From Methylomarinovum tepidoasis (lineage in GTDB: Bacteria; Pseudomonadota; Gammaproteobacteria; Methylococcales; Methylothermaceae), in contig NZ_AP024718.1 of NCBI RefSeq assembly GCF_030294985.1, positions 496,001-560,000 of the forward strand: 64,000 nucleotides of DNA. The letters run 5' to 3'. The position numbers were made by a program, and so were the translations under genes. Shown one piece after another: positions 17,221 to 27,300 of the stretch. The notes beneath the pieces are model-generated. The model saw only the letters and a program-made list of their open reading frames with translations. It ran no database searches and was not told the origin of the DNA. The stretch's first letter is position 1, and each line of letters opens with the position of its first letter.

Positions 17221-17988
17221 ATGGCGATACGGCGCGACGACCTAACGGCTTTCTTCGAAGAACTGCTGCAACCGGACCGGTTCCCGGACTACGGCCCCAA
17301 CGGCCTGCAGATCGAGGGCTGTGAAAGCATCGAAAGGATCGCTTTCGCCGTCTCGGCCACGGTGCGATCGGCCGAGGCGGCCGTGGCAACCGGCGCCCAG
17401 GCGTTGGTGGTCCATCATGGCCTGTTCTGGAAGTTCCACGGCCCCCGCCCCCTGACCGGCCCCTTCGCCCGCCGGGTCTTCCCCCTGGTCAGGAACGAGG
17501 TCAACCTGTATGGCTACCACCTGCCGCTCGACGCCCACCTCGAGGTGGGCAACGCCGCCGCCCTGGCCCGGCGCCTGGGGATGAGCGGCTGGGAACCCTT
17601 CGGGGATTATCAGGGAGTCAGCACCGGCGTCCAGGGGGAACTGCCCGAGCCCTGCCGGCCAACGGCGCTGCGGCAACGGCTGAAGGCGATTCTCGATCAC
17701 CCGGTTCTGCTCGCCTCCCCCGATCCAAAGGCCCCGATCCGCACCCTGGGCATCATCACCGGCGGCGCCAACGGCGAATGGCGTCAGGCCCTGGCGGCGG
17801 GGCTGGACGCTTACCTGACCGGGGAGATGAGCGAGCACGACTGGCACGAAAGCCAGGAGGCGGGCATCCACATGTTCGCCGGCGGTCACCACGCCACCGA
17901 ACGGTTCGGCATCCAGGATCTGATGGCCAGGGTGCAGGCGGGCTTTCCGGTGGAATGCGTCTATCTGCCCTGCGACAATCCGGCCTGA
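17221..17988 (+). CDS. Nif3/DUF34-family metal-binding protein
   Basis: A 255-residue protein of the Nif3-like/YbgI family. Metal-ligand motifs are visible: VVHHGLFW near residue 62, LPLDAHLEVGNAAALARRL and, late in the protein, GHHATERFG. The family forms ring-shaped oligomers with a dinuclear metal centre; it has been annotated as GTP cyclohydrolase I type 2, but that is not generally established. The conserved GEMSEHDWHE block is also present. It follows intI by 3 bases, probably the local flank into which the integron was set. It ends before a hairpin shared with pntB. Confidence 0.88.
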   Translation: MAIRRDDLTAFFEELLQPDRFPDYGPNGLQIEGCESIERIAFAVSATVRSAEAAVATGAQALVVHHGLFWKFHGPRPLTGPFARRVFPLVRNEVNLYGYHLPLDAHLEVGNAAALARRLGMSGWEPFGDYQGVSTGVQGELPEPCRPTALRQRLKAILDHPVLLASPDPKAPIRTLGIITGGANGEWRQALAAGLDAYLTGEMSEHDWHESQEAGIHMFAGGHHATERFGIQDLMARVQAGFPVECVYLPCDNPA

Positions 17989-17993
17989 AAAGG

Positions 17994-18026
17994 ACGCCGG
18001 AACACAACGCTTTTGCGTTCCGGCGT
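17994..18026 (-). terminator. terminator of pntAB (minus strand)
   Basis: A 10-bp perfect stem ACGCCGGAAC / GTTCCGGCGT. Read on the minus strand it is followed by CCTTTT, so it best serves pntB; for the convergent Nif3-family gene it is a weaker hairpin without a T tract. Confidence 0.65.
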
Positions 18027-18033
18027 TGAGAGG

Positions 18034-19428
18034 CTATGACTGCTTTAATGCGCCGAGCACCTTCTCCAGACTGTCCTTGGCGTCCCCGAACAGCATCCGG
18101 GTGTTGTCGCGGAAGAACAGGGGATTGTCCACGCCGGCATAGCCGGTGGCCATGCTGCGCTTGAGGACGATGCAGGTCCTGGCCTTCCAGACCTCCAGCA
18201 CCGGCATGCCGGCGATGGGGCTGTCGGGGTCCTCTTCGGCGGCCGGATTGACGATGTCGTTGGCACCGATGACCACCGCTACGTCGGTTTCGGGAAACTC
18301 CTCGTTGATCTCGTCCATTTCATAGACGATGTCGTAGGGGATCTTGGCCTCGGCCAGCAGCACGTTCATGTGCCCCGGCATCCTTCCAGCCACCGGATGG
18401 ATGGCGAAGCGCACGTCCACCCCCTTCTCCCGCAGGGTCTTGACGATCTCGGCGACCACGTACTGGGCCTGGGCCACCGCCATACCGTAGCCGGGCACGA
18501 TGATGACTTTCTTGGCGTTTTCCAGCAGAGCGGCGGCCTCTTCCGGGTCGACGGCCTGCACCTCGCCTTCCACCTTGGCAGCGCCCGCACCGCCCTCGGT
18601 GCCGAAACCGCCGGCGATGACGCTGAGGAAGTTGCGGTTCATCGCCCGGCACATGATGTAGCTGAGGATGGCCCCGGAGGACCCCACCAGGGCGCCGGTG
18701 ACGATGAGCAGGTCGTTGGAGAGCATGAAGCCGGTGGCCGAGGCCGCCCAGCCCGAGTAGCTGTTGAGCATCGACACCACCACCGGCATGTCCGCCCCGC
18801 CGATGGCCATCACCATGTGCACCCCGAAGGCGAAGGCGATGAGGGTCATCAGGATCAGCGGGATCAGGCCGATCCCGATGCTCTCGGCGTTGAGGAACCA
18901 CTTGCCCAGCAGGATCGCCGCCGCCAGCAACGCCAGGTTGATCCAATGCCGTCCCGGCAGCAGCACCGGCTTGCCGGAGATCTTGCCGCACAGCTTGCCC
19001 CAGGCGATCACCGAGCCGGTGAAGGTCACCGCCCCGATCAGGATTCCGAGATAGATCTCCGTCTCGTGGATGGTCTTGGCCACCCCTTCGAAGGCGGCGG
19101 TGGGATCGAGATAGTTGGCATAACCGATCAGCACCGCCGCCAGGCCCACCAGGCTGTGGAGGATGGCCACCAGCTCCGGCATCTGGGTCATCTGCACCTT
19201 GCGGGCCACGTAGATGCCCACCGCTCCGCCGACGGCCATGGCGGCGATCACCAGGCCGTAGGCGTTCACCCGCTCCGACAATACCGTGGCGATGATCGCC
19301 AGGGCCATGCCGACGATGCCGAACAGGTTGCCCATGCGGGCGGTTTCCGGGTGACTCAGGCCCTTGAGGGCGAGGATGAACAGAATGGTCGCGGCGATGT
19401 AGGAAACGATAATGACGCTCTCTGGCAT
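18034..19428 (-). CDS. pntB: NAD(P) transhydrogenase subunit beta
   Basis: A 464-residue integral membrane protein with about nine transmembrane helices followed by a soluble NADP(H)-binding domain (from about residue 300). The NADP site shows [12 protein letters not shown] and [17 protein letters not shown] with conserved NADP-binding residues, and the end contains [11 protein letters not shown]. With PntA it catalyses proton-driven hydride transfer from NADH to NADP+, making NADPH for biosynthesis. It has a strong SD (AGGAGG) just upstream of its ATG. Gene order pntA-pntB with a 12-base gap is typical. Length is normal for the family. Confidence 0.97.
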   Translation of the reverse strand: MPESVIIVSYIAATILFILALKGLSHPETARMGNLFGIVGMALAIIATVLSERVNAYGLVIAAMAVGGAVGIYVARKVQMTQMPELVAILHSLVGLAAVLIGYANYLDPTAAFEGVAKTIHETEIYLGILIGAVTFTGSVIAWGKLCGKISGKPVLLPGRHWINLALLAAAILLGKWFLNAESIGIGLIPLILMTLIAFAFGVHMVMAIGGADMPVVVSMLNSYSGWAASATGFMLSNDLLIVTGALVGSSGAILSYIMCRAMNRNFLSVIAGGFGTEGGAGAAKVEGEVQAVDPEEAAALLENAKKVIIVPGYGMAVAQAQYVVAEIVKTLREKGVDVRFAIHPVAGRMPGHMNVLLAEAKIPYDIVYEMDEINEEFPETDVAVVIGANDIVNPAAEEDPDSPIAGMPVLEVWKARTCIVLKRSMATGYAGVDNPLFFRDNTRMLFGDAKDSLEKVLGALKQS

Positions 19429-19440
19429 GTCACACCTCCT

Positions 19441-21012
19441 TTATTGTCCTTTTTTGAACATGCCGAGCATGCGTTGGGTCACCCAGAAACCGCCGAAGAT
19501 ATTGACGCTGGCGATCAGCACCGCGACGAAGGCGAGCAGTTTCAGGACGATGCCCGGTGACGAGATCTGGATCAGGGCACCGATGACGATGATGCCGGAA
19601 ATGGCGTTGGTGACGCTCATCAGCGGCGTGTGCAGCGCCGGGGTGACGTTCCAGATCACCATGTAGCCCACGAAGCAGGCCAGCACGAACACGGTGAAGT
19701 GGGACAGAAACTCCGGCGGCGCCACCAGTCCCAGGCCGTACAGTCCCAGGCCGGCCAGGGCCATCAACCCCAGGGTGATCCATTCCTGCGGAATCCGCTT
19801 CTTTTCCGCCTCCGGTTTCTTTTCCTTCACCGGCGGCGGCGTGGCCGGTTTCTTTTCTTCCTTGGAGACGGGAATCGGTGGCGGCGGCCAGGTGATCTGG
19901 CCTTCCTTGACCACGGTGGCGCTGCGGATCACCACGTCGTCCATGTTCACGTGGATGATGCCGTCCTTCTCCGGACAAAGCTCGCCCAGCAGATGGCGCA
20001 GGTTGGTAGCATAGAGCTGGCTGGCGGTGGTGGGCATGCGGCTGGGCAGGTCGGTGTAGCCGACGATGGTGACCCCGTACTTCTTCACCACCTTGCCCGG
20101 CTCGGTCAGTTCGCAGTTGCCGCCCTGCTCGGCGGCCAGATCGACGATGACGCTGCCGGTCTTCATCGATTCCACCATGCCGGCGGTGATCAACGTCGGC
20201 GCCGGCTTGCCGGGAATCAGGGCGGTGGTGATGATGATGTCCACCTCCTCGGCCTGGCGGGCGAACAGCTCCATCTCCTTCTTGATGAATTCCTCCTTGA
20301 CCTCCTTGGCGTATCCCCCTTCGGTCTTGACCGCCTCGTCGTCCATTTCCACCTGGAGGAATTCGGCGCCCAGGCTTTCCACCTGGTCGCGCACTTCGGG
20401 ACGGACGTCGAAGGCGCGCACGATCGCGCCCATGCCCACCGCCGCCCCGATGGCGGCCAGCCCGGCCACCCCGGCGCCGATGACCAGCACCTTGGCCGGG
20501 GGCACCTTGCCGGCGGCGGTCACCTGACCGGTAAAGAAGCTGCCGAAATGCTCGGCGGCCTCGATCACGGCCCGGTAGCCGGCGCAGTTGGCCATGGAGC
20601 TCAAGGCGTCCATCTTCTGGGCGCGGGAGATGCGCGGAATGCAGTCCATCGCCAGCACCGTGGCCTTCCTGGCGGCGAACTGTTGCAACAGCGCCTGATT
20701 CTGGGCCGGCCAGACGAAGCCGATCAGCGTCCCCCCTTCCCGCAGCAGCTCAACTTCCGGGCCGCAGAAGGGATGGATCTCGGGCGGGCGGACCTTGAGG
20801 ACGATGTCGGATTCGGCCCACAGCAGGCGGGCGTCGTCGATGATTTCCGCCCCGGCCTCACGATAGGCATCGTCAGGGAAGTTGGCCGCTTCCCCGGCGC
20901 CCTTCTCGACGGCAACCGTAAATCCCAGCTTTCGCAATTGCTCGGCCACCTGGGGAGTCGTCGCCACCCGGCGCTCCCCCTCGTGGACCTCTCTTGGTAC
21001 CCCGATTCTCAT
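19441..21012 (-). CDS. pntA: NAD(P) transhydrogenase subunit alpha
   Basis: A 523-residue protein with an NAD-binding AlaDH/PntA-like N-terminal part: [34 protein letters not shown] (Rossmann fold) and [17 protein letters not shown] linker rich in Pro/Lys ([17 protein letters not shown]) joins it to about four C-terminal transmembrane helices. The start at 21012 gives the conserved MRIGVPRE; upstream in-frame codons are not needed. A GGGGAG SD precedes it. It is full length, so alpha is a single polypeptide as in E. coli and not split into A1/A2 chains. It forms an operon with pntB. Confidence 0.97.
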   Translation of the reverse strand: MRIGVPREVHEGERRVATTPQVAEQLRKLGFTVAVEKGAGEAANFPDDAYREAGAEIIDDARLLWAESDIVLKVRPPEIHPFCGPEVELLREGGTLIGFVWPAQNQALLQQFAARKATVLAMDCIPRISRAQKMDALSSMANCAGYRAVIEAAEHFGSFFTGQVTAAGKVPPAKVLVIGAGVAGLAAIGAAVGMGAIVRAFDVRPEVRDQVESLGAEFLQVEMDDEAVKTEGGYAKEVKEEFIKKEMELFARQAEEVDIIITTALIPGKPAPTLITAGMVESMKTGSVIVDLAAEQGGNCELTEPGKVVKKYGVTIVGYTDLPSRMPTTASQLYATNLRHLLGELCPEKDGIIHVNMDDVVIRSATVVKEGQITWPPPPIPVSKEEKKPATPPPVKEKKPEAEKKRIPQEWITLGLMALAGLGLYGLGLVAPPEFLSHFTVFVLACFVGYMVIWNVTPALHTPLMSVTNAISGIIVIGALIQISSPGIVLKLLAFVAVLIASVNIFGGFWVTQRMLGMFKKGQ

Positions 21013-21191
21013 GACGTTCTCTCTCCCCTTTGGTATTTGTTCTTGGTCGCAAACGATCCCGCCGACGGCGAAGATCAGGCGCCATCGTAGGCACAAAGGG
21101 GAAAGCAGGTCAAGCAGGCAAATGGCAGACGCTCAGCGCCTATCGATTCGCTTTTGCAGGGCTTCCTAGGGCCGGGTAAAGGTGGAAGGCG

Positions 21192-22319
21192 TCAGGAAAA
21201 AGCGGCGTTCAGCAGCGGTTGAATCCGGGGCTGTTCCCGAAACAGGGCGCGGACGCGTCTCGTCGCCCGCTCGATGTCGGTCAGCGACGGGGGATTCAAG
21301 GGGGTGACGGGCCGGGCCGTCTCCCCCAGCCAGACAAGCCGGCCTTCGATCACCAGCTGGCGGTGGACCAGGGAAAGATCGCGGGTCAGACGCTTGGGCA
21401 GCCAGTCCATGGCCCAGCGATAGAGCGCCGCCCGCAGGCGTTGGGGATGCCAGTCCCAGAGGGGACGACGAACCGCCTCCAGATCGAACAGATGGACGGG
21501 CTTGCCGGTAGCGCAGGCTTCAGTCAACATGGACAGACTGTCGCAGGTCACCACGATTTCGTCCGCCAGCGCCAGATAGGCGAAATAGGGGTTGTCGGGA
21601 TCGTCGCGGCGCCATTGATAGGCGTACACGGGCACTTCGACGTTTTCCAGAAACGCCTCCAGCACCCCGCGGCGGGTGCGGGCGCTGGTGGTCACCAGCA
21701 GGCTGCCCCCCTTGCTCGCCGCCAGCGCCTGGGCCTGCCGCGCCAGCTCCCGGGCCGCGGCGGCATCCATCACGTAAGGGCCGCTGGAACCACCGATCAG
21801 CACCGCCACCTTCGGCCCGGGCAAATGGGCGAGCCGATCCTGCCAGCGGGCGGCCTCCCCGGCCAGCCGCTGCGGCATCACCCGGTGCAGGGTGGTGGAG
21901 TTGTGGAGCACGTTGGGCCGCCGCGGCAGGCGGTACTGGGGGGTGGTGATCACCAGATCGAAACGATCGAGGCGGTTGAACGGTCTACCGATATGGACCA
22001 GCCGCACCCGGTGGCCGTCGCGGGCGGCCTCGCGCTGAATCCAGCGGCAGATGGCCTCGTTGCGGGCGGAGGCGGAAACGATCAGGTCCGGCCACGGCGG
22101 GGTGAGCGGGTCGGAGCGCAGGCGGTCGATGGCGGCAAGAGAAGCGCCGAGGAGCAGATAGGGAACCCCCCGGCGGTAGGTAAAACGCTTGACCTCGAAC
22201 GGCCAGCCGAGCGCTTCGGCCAACGCCAGGATCTGATTGTTTTCACCGGCACGGTGATTCAACAGCACCCAAACCCGTGGCGCGACCGTGGCAGCCGATT
22301 GTGACTGGCGTCTCATCAC
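21192..22319 (-). CDS. ELM1-like (DUF1022) protein
   Basis: A 375-residue protein of the mitochondrial-fission ELM1-like family (DUF1022), a GT-B-like fold with ALGWPFEVKRFTYR, SASARNEAI and a conserved region around VAVLIGGSSGPYVMD, then VVTCDSLSMLTEACATGKPV. The bacterial role is unproven, and a glycosyltransferase-related activity is likely. It is transcribed toward pntA and divergent from the sulfotransferase. About 130 bases lie between it and the sulfotransferase gene, a probable divergent promoter region with AT-rich sequence. Confidence 0.8.
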   Translation of the reverse strand: MMRRQSQSAATVAPRVWVLLNHRAGENNQILALAEALGWPFEVKRFTYRRGVPYLLLGASLAAIDRLRSDPLTPPWPDLIVSASARNEAICRWIQREAARDGHRVRLVHIGRPFNRLDRFDLVITTPQYRLPRRPNVLHNSTTLHRVMPQRLAGEAARWQDRLAHLPGPKVAVLIGGSSGPYVMDAAAARELARQAQALAASKGGSLLVTTSARTRRGVLEAFLENVEVPVYAYQWRRDDPDNPYFAYLALADEIVVTCDSLSMLTEACATGKPVHLFDLEAVRRPLWDWHPQRLRAALYRWAMDWLPKRLTRDLSLVHRQLVIEGRLVWLGETARPVTPLNPPSLTDIERATRRVRALFREQPRIQPLLNAAFS

Positions 22320-22452
22320 CGTTTACCCCATCATTCCCTTGTCGCTTAAGGAGGCGGTAGAGAGTATAGCAGACAAAAAACAACAAATTGTATTTTTTTT
22401 GCAAATCCACTACAGTCTATCCGAAATTTCCTCAACCCGAACCCGACGGCCC

Positions 22453-23364
22453 ATGTACAACCTTTGGAAAATCCTCTCCCGGCAACTGACCCTGAAACTG
22501 GCCTTCTTCCTCCCGGAAGCACGCAAGATCGCTCTGGAGCGCTATCTGCGCGGCAGGGAGGAGGCGCGCAAACTGCGCCTTTGCGATGCGGTCATCGTCT
22601 CCTACGGCAAAAGCGGCCGCACCTGGCTTCGGGTGATGTTGTCGCGTTTCTACAAAACCCGGCACGGCCTGCCCGGCGACCAGCTGATCGGCTTCGACAA
22701 CCTGCACCGCAAGGACCCGGCCATCCCCAAGCTGTTCTTCACCCACGACAACTATCTGAAGGACTACACCGGCCACCGCAATTCCAAGCAGGACTACTAC
22801 GGCCACAAGGTGGTGCTGCTGGCCCGCGATCCCCGCGACGTGGCCGTGTCCCAGTTCTTCCAGTGGAAATTCCGCATGCGCCCGGCGAAGAAGAAGCTCA
22901 ATCAGTACCCGCCCCACGGGGCCGACATCTCCCTGTACGATTTCGTCATGCACGAAACCGCAGGCCTTCCCAAGATCATCGACTTCCTGAACCTGTGGGC
23001 CCGGGAGATGCCCAAGATCGAGGAATTCCTGCTGGTGCGCTACGAGGACCTGCGCGCCGACACCCCCGGCCAGCTGCGGCGCCTGACGGAATTTCTCGGC
23101 ACTCCCGGCACCGAGGAACAAATCCGGGACGCGGTGGACTACGCCTCGGTAGAAAACATGCGCAAGCTGGAGCAGGAGAAGAAATTCTGGCTCAGCGGCA
23201 GCCGCATGGTCCCCAAGGACAAGTCCAACCCCAACTCCTACAAGGTCCGGCGCGCCAAGGTGGGCGGCTGGCGCGACTATTTCGACGACGAGCAGGTGGC
23301 CCGGATCGACGAACTGGTGGAAAGCCGGCTCGATCCGGTCTACGGCTATACCGAAGCGAGGTGA
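22453..23364 (+). CDS. sulfotransferase-domain protein
   Basis: A 303-residue cytosolic protein of the sulfotransferase family. The PAPS 5'-phosphosulfate loop is YGKSGRTWLR (residues 51-60), and the 3'-phosphate-binding motif is ARDPRDVAVSQFFQ (about 124-137). Members transfer sulfate from PAPS to an acceptor alcohol or amine, often in glycans or lipids. The ATG at 22453 gives a complete N-terminus. A GTG/ATG-type gap of 4 bases separates it from the glycosyltransferase gene, so both are probably in one operon with a shared product, a sulfated glycan or similar compound. PAPS synthesis genes are not in the window. Confidence 0.8.
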   Translation: MYNLWKILSRQLTLKLAFFLPEARKIALERYLRGREEARKLRLCDAVIVSYGKSGRTWLRVMLSRFYKTRHGLPGDQLIGFDNLHRKDPAIPKLFFTHDNYLKDYTGHRNSKQDYYGHKVVLLARDPRDVAVSQFFQWKFRMRPAKKKLNQYPPHGADISLYDFVMHETAGLPKIIDFLNLWAREMPKIEEFLLVRYEDLRADTPGQLRRLTEFLGTPGTEEQIRDAVDYASVENMRKLEQEKKFWLSGSRMVPKDKSNPNSYKVRRAKVGGWRDYFDDEQVARIDELVESRLDPVYGYTEAR

Positions 23365-23368
23365 CCCC

Positions 23369-24331
23369 ATGAGCGAAACCAAAGACTACTGCGTCTTCGT
23401 CCACACCAACCACAAGCAGTGGATCGGCGCCCTGGTGGCCCAGTATTCGATGAAGCGCAACTCGGCGAATCCCGACAAGTTCGACGTGCGCATCATCCAC
23501 CACAAGGATTACCCTTTCTTCCAGGAGATGGAAGGCAAACCCTTCCTGCGCGACGGGGTCGAGCGCATCTGGCGCAACGACGACCTCCAGTCCTTCACCC
23601 CGCTGCGCTTCATGCCGCCGGAGCTGATGGGTTACCGGGGCCGGGCGGTGGTGGTCGATCCCGACATCTTCGCCGTCGGCGACGTGTGGGAACTGCTGTC
23701 GCGCGACATGCAGGGCAAGGCGATCCTGTGCCGGCCCCGCTCCGGCCCCAAATGGTGGCTCGACCGATGCTACGCCTCCAGCGTCATGCTGCTCGACAAC
23801 GCCAAGCTGACCCACTGGCGCTGCGAGGAACGGTTCCGCGCCATGTTCGACTTCAAGCTCGACTACATGGACTGGATCGGCCTGCGCAAGGAGCCCAAGG
23901 ACAGCATCGGCCTGTTCGAGCCGGAATGGAACGACTTCGACAGGCTGACCCCCACCACCAAGTTGCTCCACAACACCCGCCGTCTCACCCAGCCCTGGAA
24001 GACGGGCCTTCCCATCGACTGGACCCCGGCGGATCGCTTCCGCCTGTTCCCGCCCATCGGCTGGCTGATGCGCGCCCGCCGGCGTCTGCTCGGCGACCAC
24101 GCCTTGCTGGGCCGCTACGTGCGCCATCCCGACCGCAACCAGGAACGCTTCTTCTTCGGCCTGCTCAAGGAATGTCTGGAAAAGGGCATCGTCACCGAGG
24201 AACTGTTGCGGGAGGAAATGGCCCAGAACCACATCCGCCACGACGCTTTCGAAGTGCTCGACAAGACCCCGCCCCTGGGCCCGCCGGGCGATCCGCTCAA
24301 CCTGGGCTGGAATCTGCAGCAGGCGGCCTGA
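23369..24331 (+). CDS. GT8-like glycosyltransferase
   Basis: A 320-residue protein. Near residues 85-100 it has VVVDPDIFAVGDVWELL, a D-x-D motif of the GT-A fold as in family GT8 galactosyl/glycogenin-like transferases. The N-terminus CVFVHTNHKQWIGALVAQYS fits the start of GT8 enzymes, which read nucleotide sugars. Later motifs such as TTKLLHNT and TQPWKTG fit the GT8 end (L-h-Y/N-x(n)-KPW). The exact donor and acceptor cannot be read from the sequence. It sits 4 bases after the sulfotransferase, which suggests that one glycan is built by both. Confidence 0.7.
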   Translation: MSETKDYCVFVHTNHKQWIGALVAQYSMKRNSANPDKFDVRIIHHKDYPFFQEMEGKPFLRDGVERIWRNDDLQSFTPLRFMPPELMGYRGRAVVVDPDIFAVGDVWELLSRDMQGKAILCRPRSGPKWWLDRCYASSVMLLDNAKLTHWRCEERFRAMFDFKLDYMDWIGLRKEPKDSIGLFEPEWNDFDRLTPTTKLLHNTRRLTQPWKTGLPIDWTPADRFRLFPPIGWLMRARRRLLGDHALLGRYVRHPDRNQERFFFGLLKECLEKGIVTEELLREEMAQNHIRHDAFEVLDKTPPLGPPGDPLNLGWNLQQAA

Positions 24332-24342
24332 CCCGGCCGGAC

Positions 24343-24366
24343 GCCGCCCCGGACACCCGGGGCGGC
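24343..24366 (+). other. GC-rich hairpin before lhr
   Basis: GCCGCCCCGG, loop ACAC, CCGGGGCGGC. No T tract follows, so it is a weak terminator or a translation-affecting hairpin just upstream of the lhr start. Confidence 0.5.
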
Positions 24367-24377
24367 CTGTCGCAGCC

Positions 24378-27300
24378 ATGCCTTTCCCCCACCGCTTCCA
24401 TCCCGCCGTCTCCACCTGGTTCCGCAGGACGTTCACCGCCCCCACCTCCTGCCAGCTGCAGGCCTGGGAGGCGCTGAGCCGCGGCCGCCACGCCCTCGTC
24501 GCCGCCCCCACCGGCGCCGGCAAGACCCTGGCCGCCTTTCTCGCCGCCATCGACGATCTGGTGCGCCGGGCCGAGGCCGGCACCCTGGCCGATTCGGTCC
24601 AGGTGCTCTACGTCTCTCCCCTCAAGGCCCTGAGCCACGACGTGGAGAAGAATCTGAACCAGCCCCTGCAGGCCATCCAGCAGCAGCTGTCCCCGGCTTC
24701 CCCCGTCCGCGCCCAGTGCCGTACCGGCGACACCAGCCCCGCCGCCCGCCGGGCGATGGCCAAACGCCCGCCCCACATTCTGGTCACCACCCCGGAATCC
24801 CTGTACATCCTGCTCACCTCCGACGGCGGCCGACGCATGCTCAGCACGGTCCGGACCGTCATCGTCGACGAGATCCACGCGATCATCGCCGACAAGCGCG
24901 GGGCCCATCTGGCCCTGTCCGTGGAGCGCCTGCGGCACCTGACCGGGCACGAATTCACCCGCATCGGCCTGTCCGCCACCCAAAGGCCGCTGGAAACCGT
25001 GGCCCGTTTCCTTCTGGGGAGCATCCCCCTGGAGCACTGCGCCCTCATCGATGCCGGCCACCTGCGCCGGCTCGACCTCGACATCGAACTGCCGGATCTG
25101 CCCTTGGAGGCGGTGCTGTCCCAGGAAGCGGCCAGATCCATCCACGACCGCATGGCCGAGCTGATCGGCCGCCACCGCACCACCCTGATCTTCGTCAACA
25201 CCCGCCGTCAGGCGGAACGGGTCGCCCGCGCCCTGAGCGAGCGCCTGGGGGAGGACCAGGTCACCGCCCACCACGGCAGCCTGTCGCGCCAACAGCGCCT
25301 CGAGGCCGAGAACCGGCTCAAGGCCGGGCAGCTCAAAGCCCTGGTGGCCACCGCCTCCCTGGAACTGGGCATCGACATCGGCGACGTGGACCTGGTGTGC
25401 CAGCTCGGCGTCACCGACTCGGTCGCCACCCTGCTGCAGCGGGTCGGCCGCGCCGGCCACGGCCCGGGCCGCCGTCCCAAGGGGCGGCTGTTCCCCACCA
25501 CCCGCGACGAGCTGGTCACCGCCCTGGCCCTGATCGACGCCGTGCGCCGCGGCGAACTGGAAACCTGCGCCATCGCCCGCCCGCATCTGGACGTGCTGGC
25601 CCAGCAGATCGTCGCCGCGGTGGCGATGGAAGACTTTTCCGAGGACGACCTCTACGCCCTGGTGCGCCGCGCCGCCCCCTACCGCGATCTGCCCCGGGAA
25701 ACCTTCGATCAGGTCGTCGCCATGCTCGCCGAAGGCTACGCCACCCCCCGCGGGCGCCGCGGCGCCTACCTGCACCGCGACCGCATCCAGAAACGCCTCC
25801 GACCCCGCCGCGGCGCCCGCCTGACCGCGGTCACCTGCGGCGGGGCGATCCCCGACACCGCCGACTACCGCGTCATCCTGGAACCCTCCGGCGAGGTCAT
25901 CGGCACCGTGGACGAGGATTTCGCCATCGAAAGCCTCGCCGGCGACATCTTCCAGCTCGGCAACAGCAGCTGGCGGGTGCTGCGGCTGGAAAAGGACGGC
26001 CTGCGGGTCGAGGATGCCCAGGGCCAGCCGCCCACCATTCCCTTCTGGTTCGGCGAAGCCCCGGGACGCAGCGCAGTGCTGGCCAACGCAGTGTCGCGGC
26101 TGCGGGAGGAAATATGGATGGGTGGTTGGGAGGTGAGGCGGGAGGACGGGTCTCAGGGCGTTCGCGGCCCGGATGACCGCGATCTGAGCCCCCAGGGAAG
26201 GGTTCACGGCGTCCCTGAGAACCGCCCTCCCACCTCACCTACCTCAGAACCGGAAATCGGCCTCCAGGTCAATCCCGAAGCCGTGCGCCAGGTCGTCGAT
26301 TACCTCACCGCCGCCGCCAAGGCCCTGGGCACCATGCCGACCCGGGAGCGCATCGTCCTGGAGCGTTTCTTCGACGAAGCCGGCGACCTGCATCTGGTGA
26401 TCCACAGCCCCTACGGCAGCCGCCTCAACCGCGCCTGGGGCCTGGCCCTGCGCAAACGTTTCTGCCGCAGTTTCAACTTCGAGCTCCAGGCCGCCGCCAC
26501 CGAGGACGCCCTGCTGCTGTCGCTGGGATCCGGCCAAAGTTTTCCCCTGGAAAGCGTAAAGGCGTTTCTCAGCAGTGCCAGCGTCCGCCACCTGCTCACC
26601 CAGGCGGTCTTCGACAACCCCCTGTTCACCGCCCGCTGGCGCGCGGTGGCGACCATCTCCCTGGCGGTGCGTCGCTTCCGCGCCGGCAAACGCACCCCGC
26701 CCTATCTGGTGCGCATGGAAGCCGAAGACCTGGTCACCGCGGTGTTCCCCGACCAGCTCGCCTGCCTGGAAAACATCCAGGGCGACCGGGAGATCCCCGA
26801 TCACCCCCTGGTGCGGCAGGCCATCGACGACTGCCTGCAGGAAGCGATGGACGTCGAGGGTCTGGAGGCCGTCCTGCGCGGCATCGAAACCGGCGCCATC
26901 GAGGTGGTCGCGCGGGAGACCGTGGAGCCCTCCCCCCTGGCGGCGGAAATGGTGGGGGCGCGGGTGTACGCCTTCCTCGACGGCGCCCCCCTGGAGGAAC
27001 GGCGGGTGCGGGCCGTCTCCCAGCGGCGCTGGCTCGACCCGGCCGAGGCCGGCGACCTGGCCCGCCTCGATCCCCAGGCCATCGAACGGGTCCGCGCCGA
27101 GGCCCGGCCCCAGCCCCGTGACACCGAGGAGCTGCTCGACGCCCTCCTGGCCTGCGGCTACCTGCTGGATACGGAGATCGAGCCCGGCTGGCGCCCCTGG
27201 CTGACCGAACTCCAGGCCGCCGGGCGCGCCTGCCGCCTGGGACCGCGCTGGATCGCCGCCGAGCACTGGCCCCGCTGGCGGTCGATCTCTCCGGAAGCGC

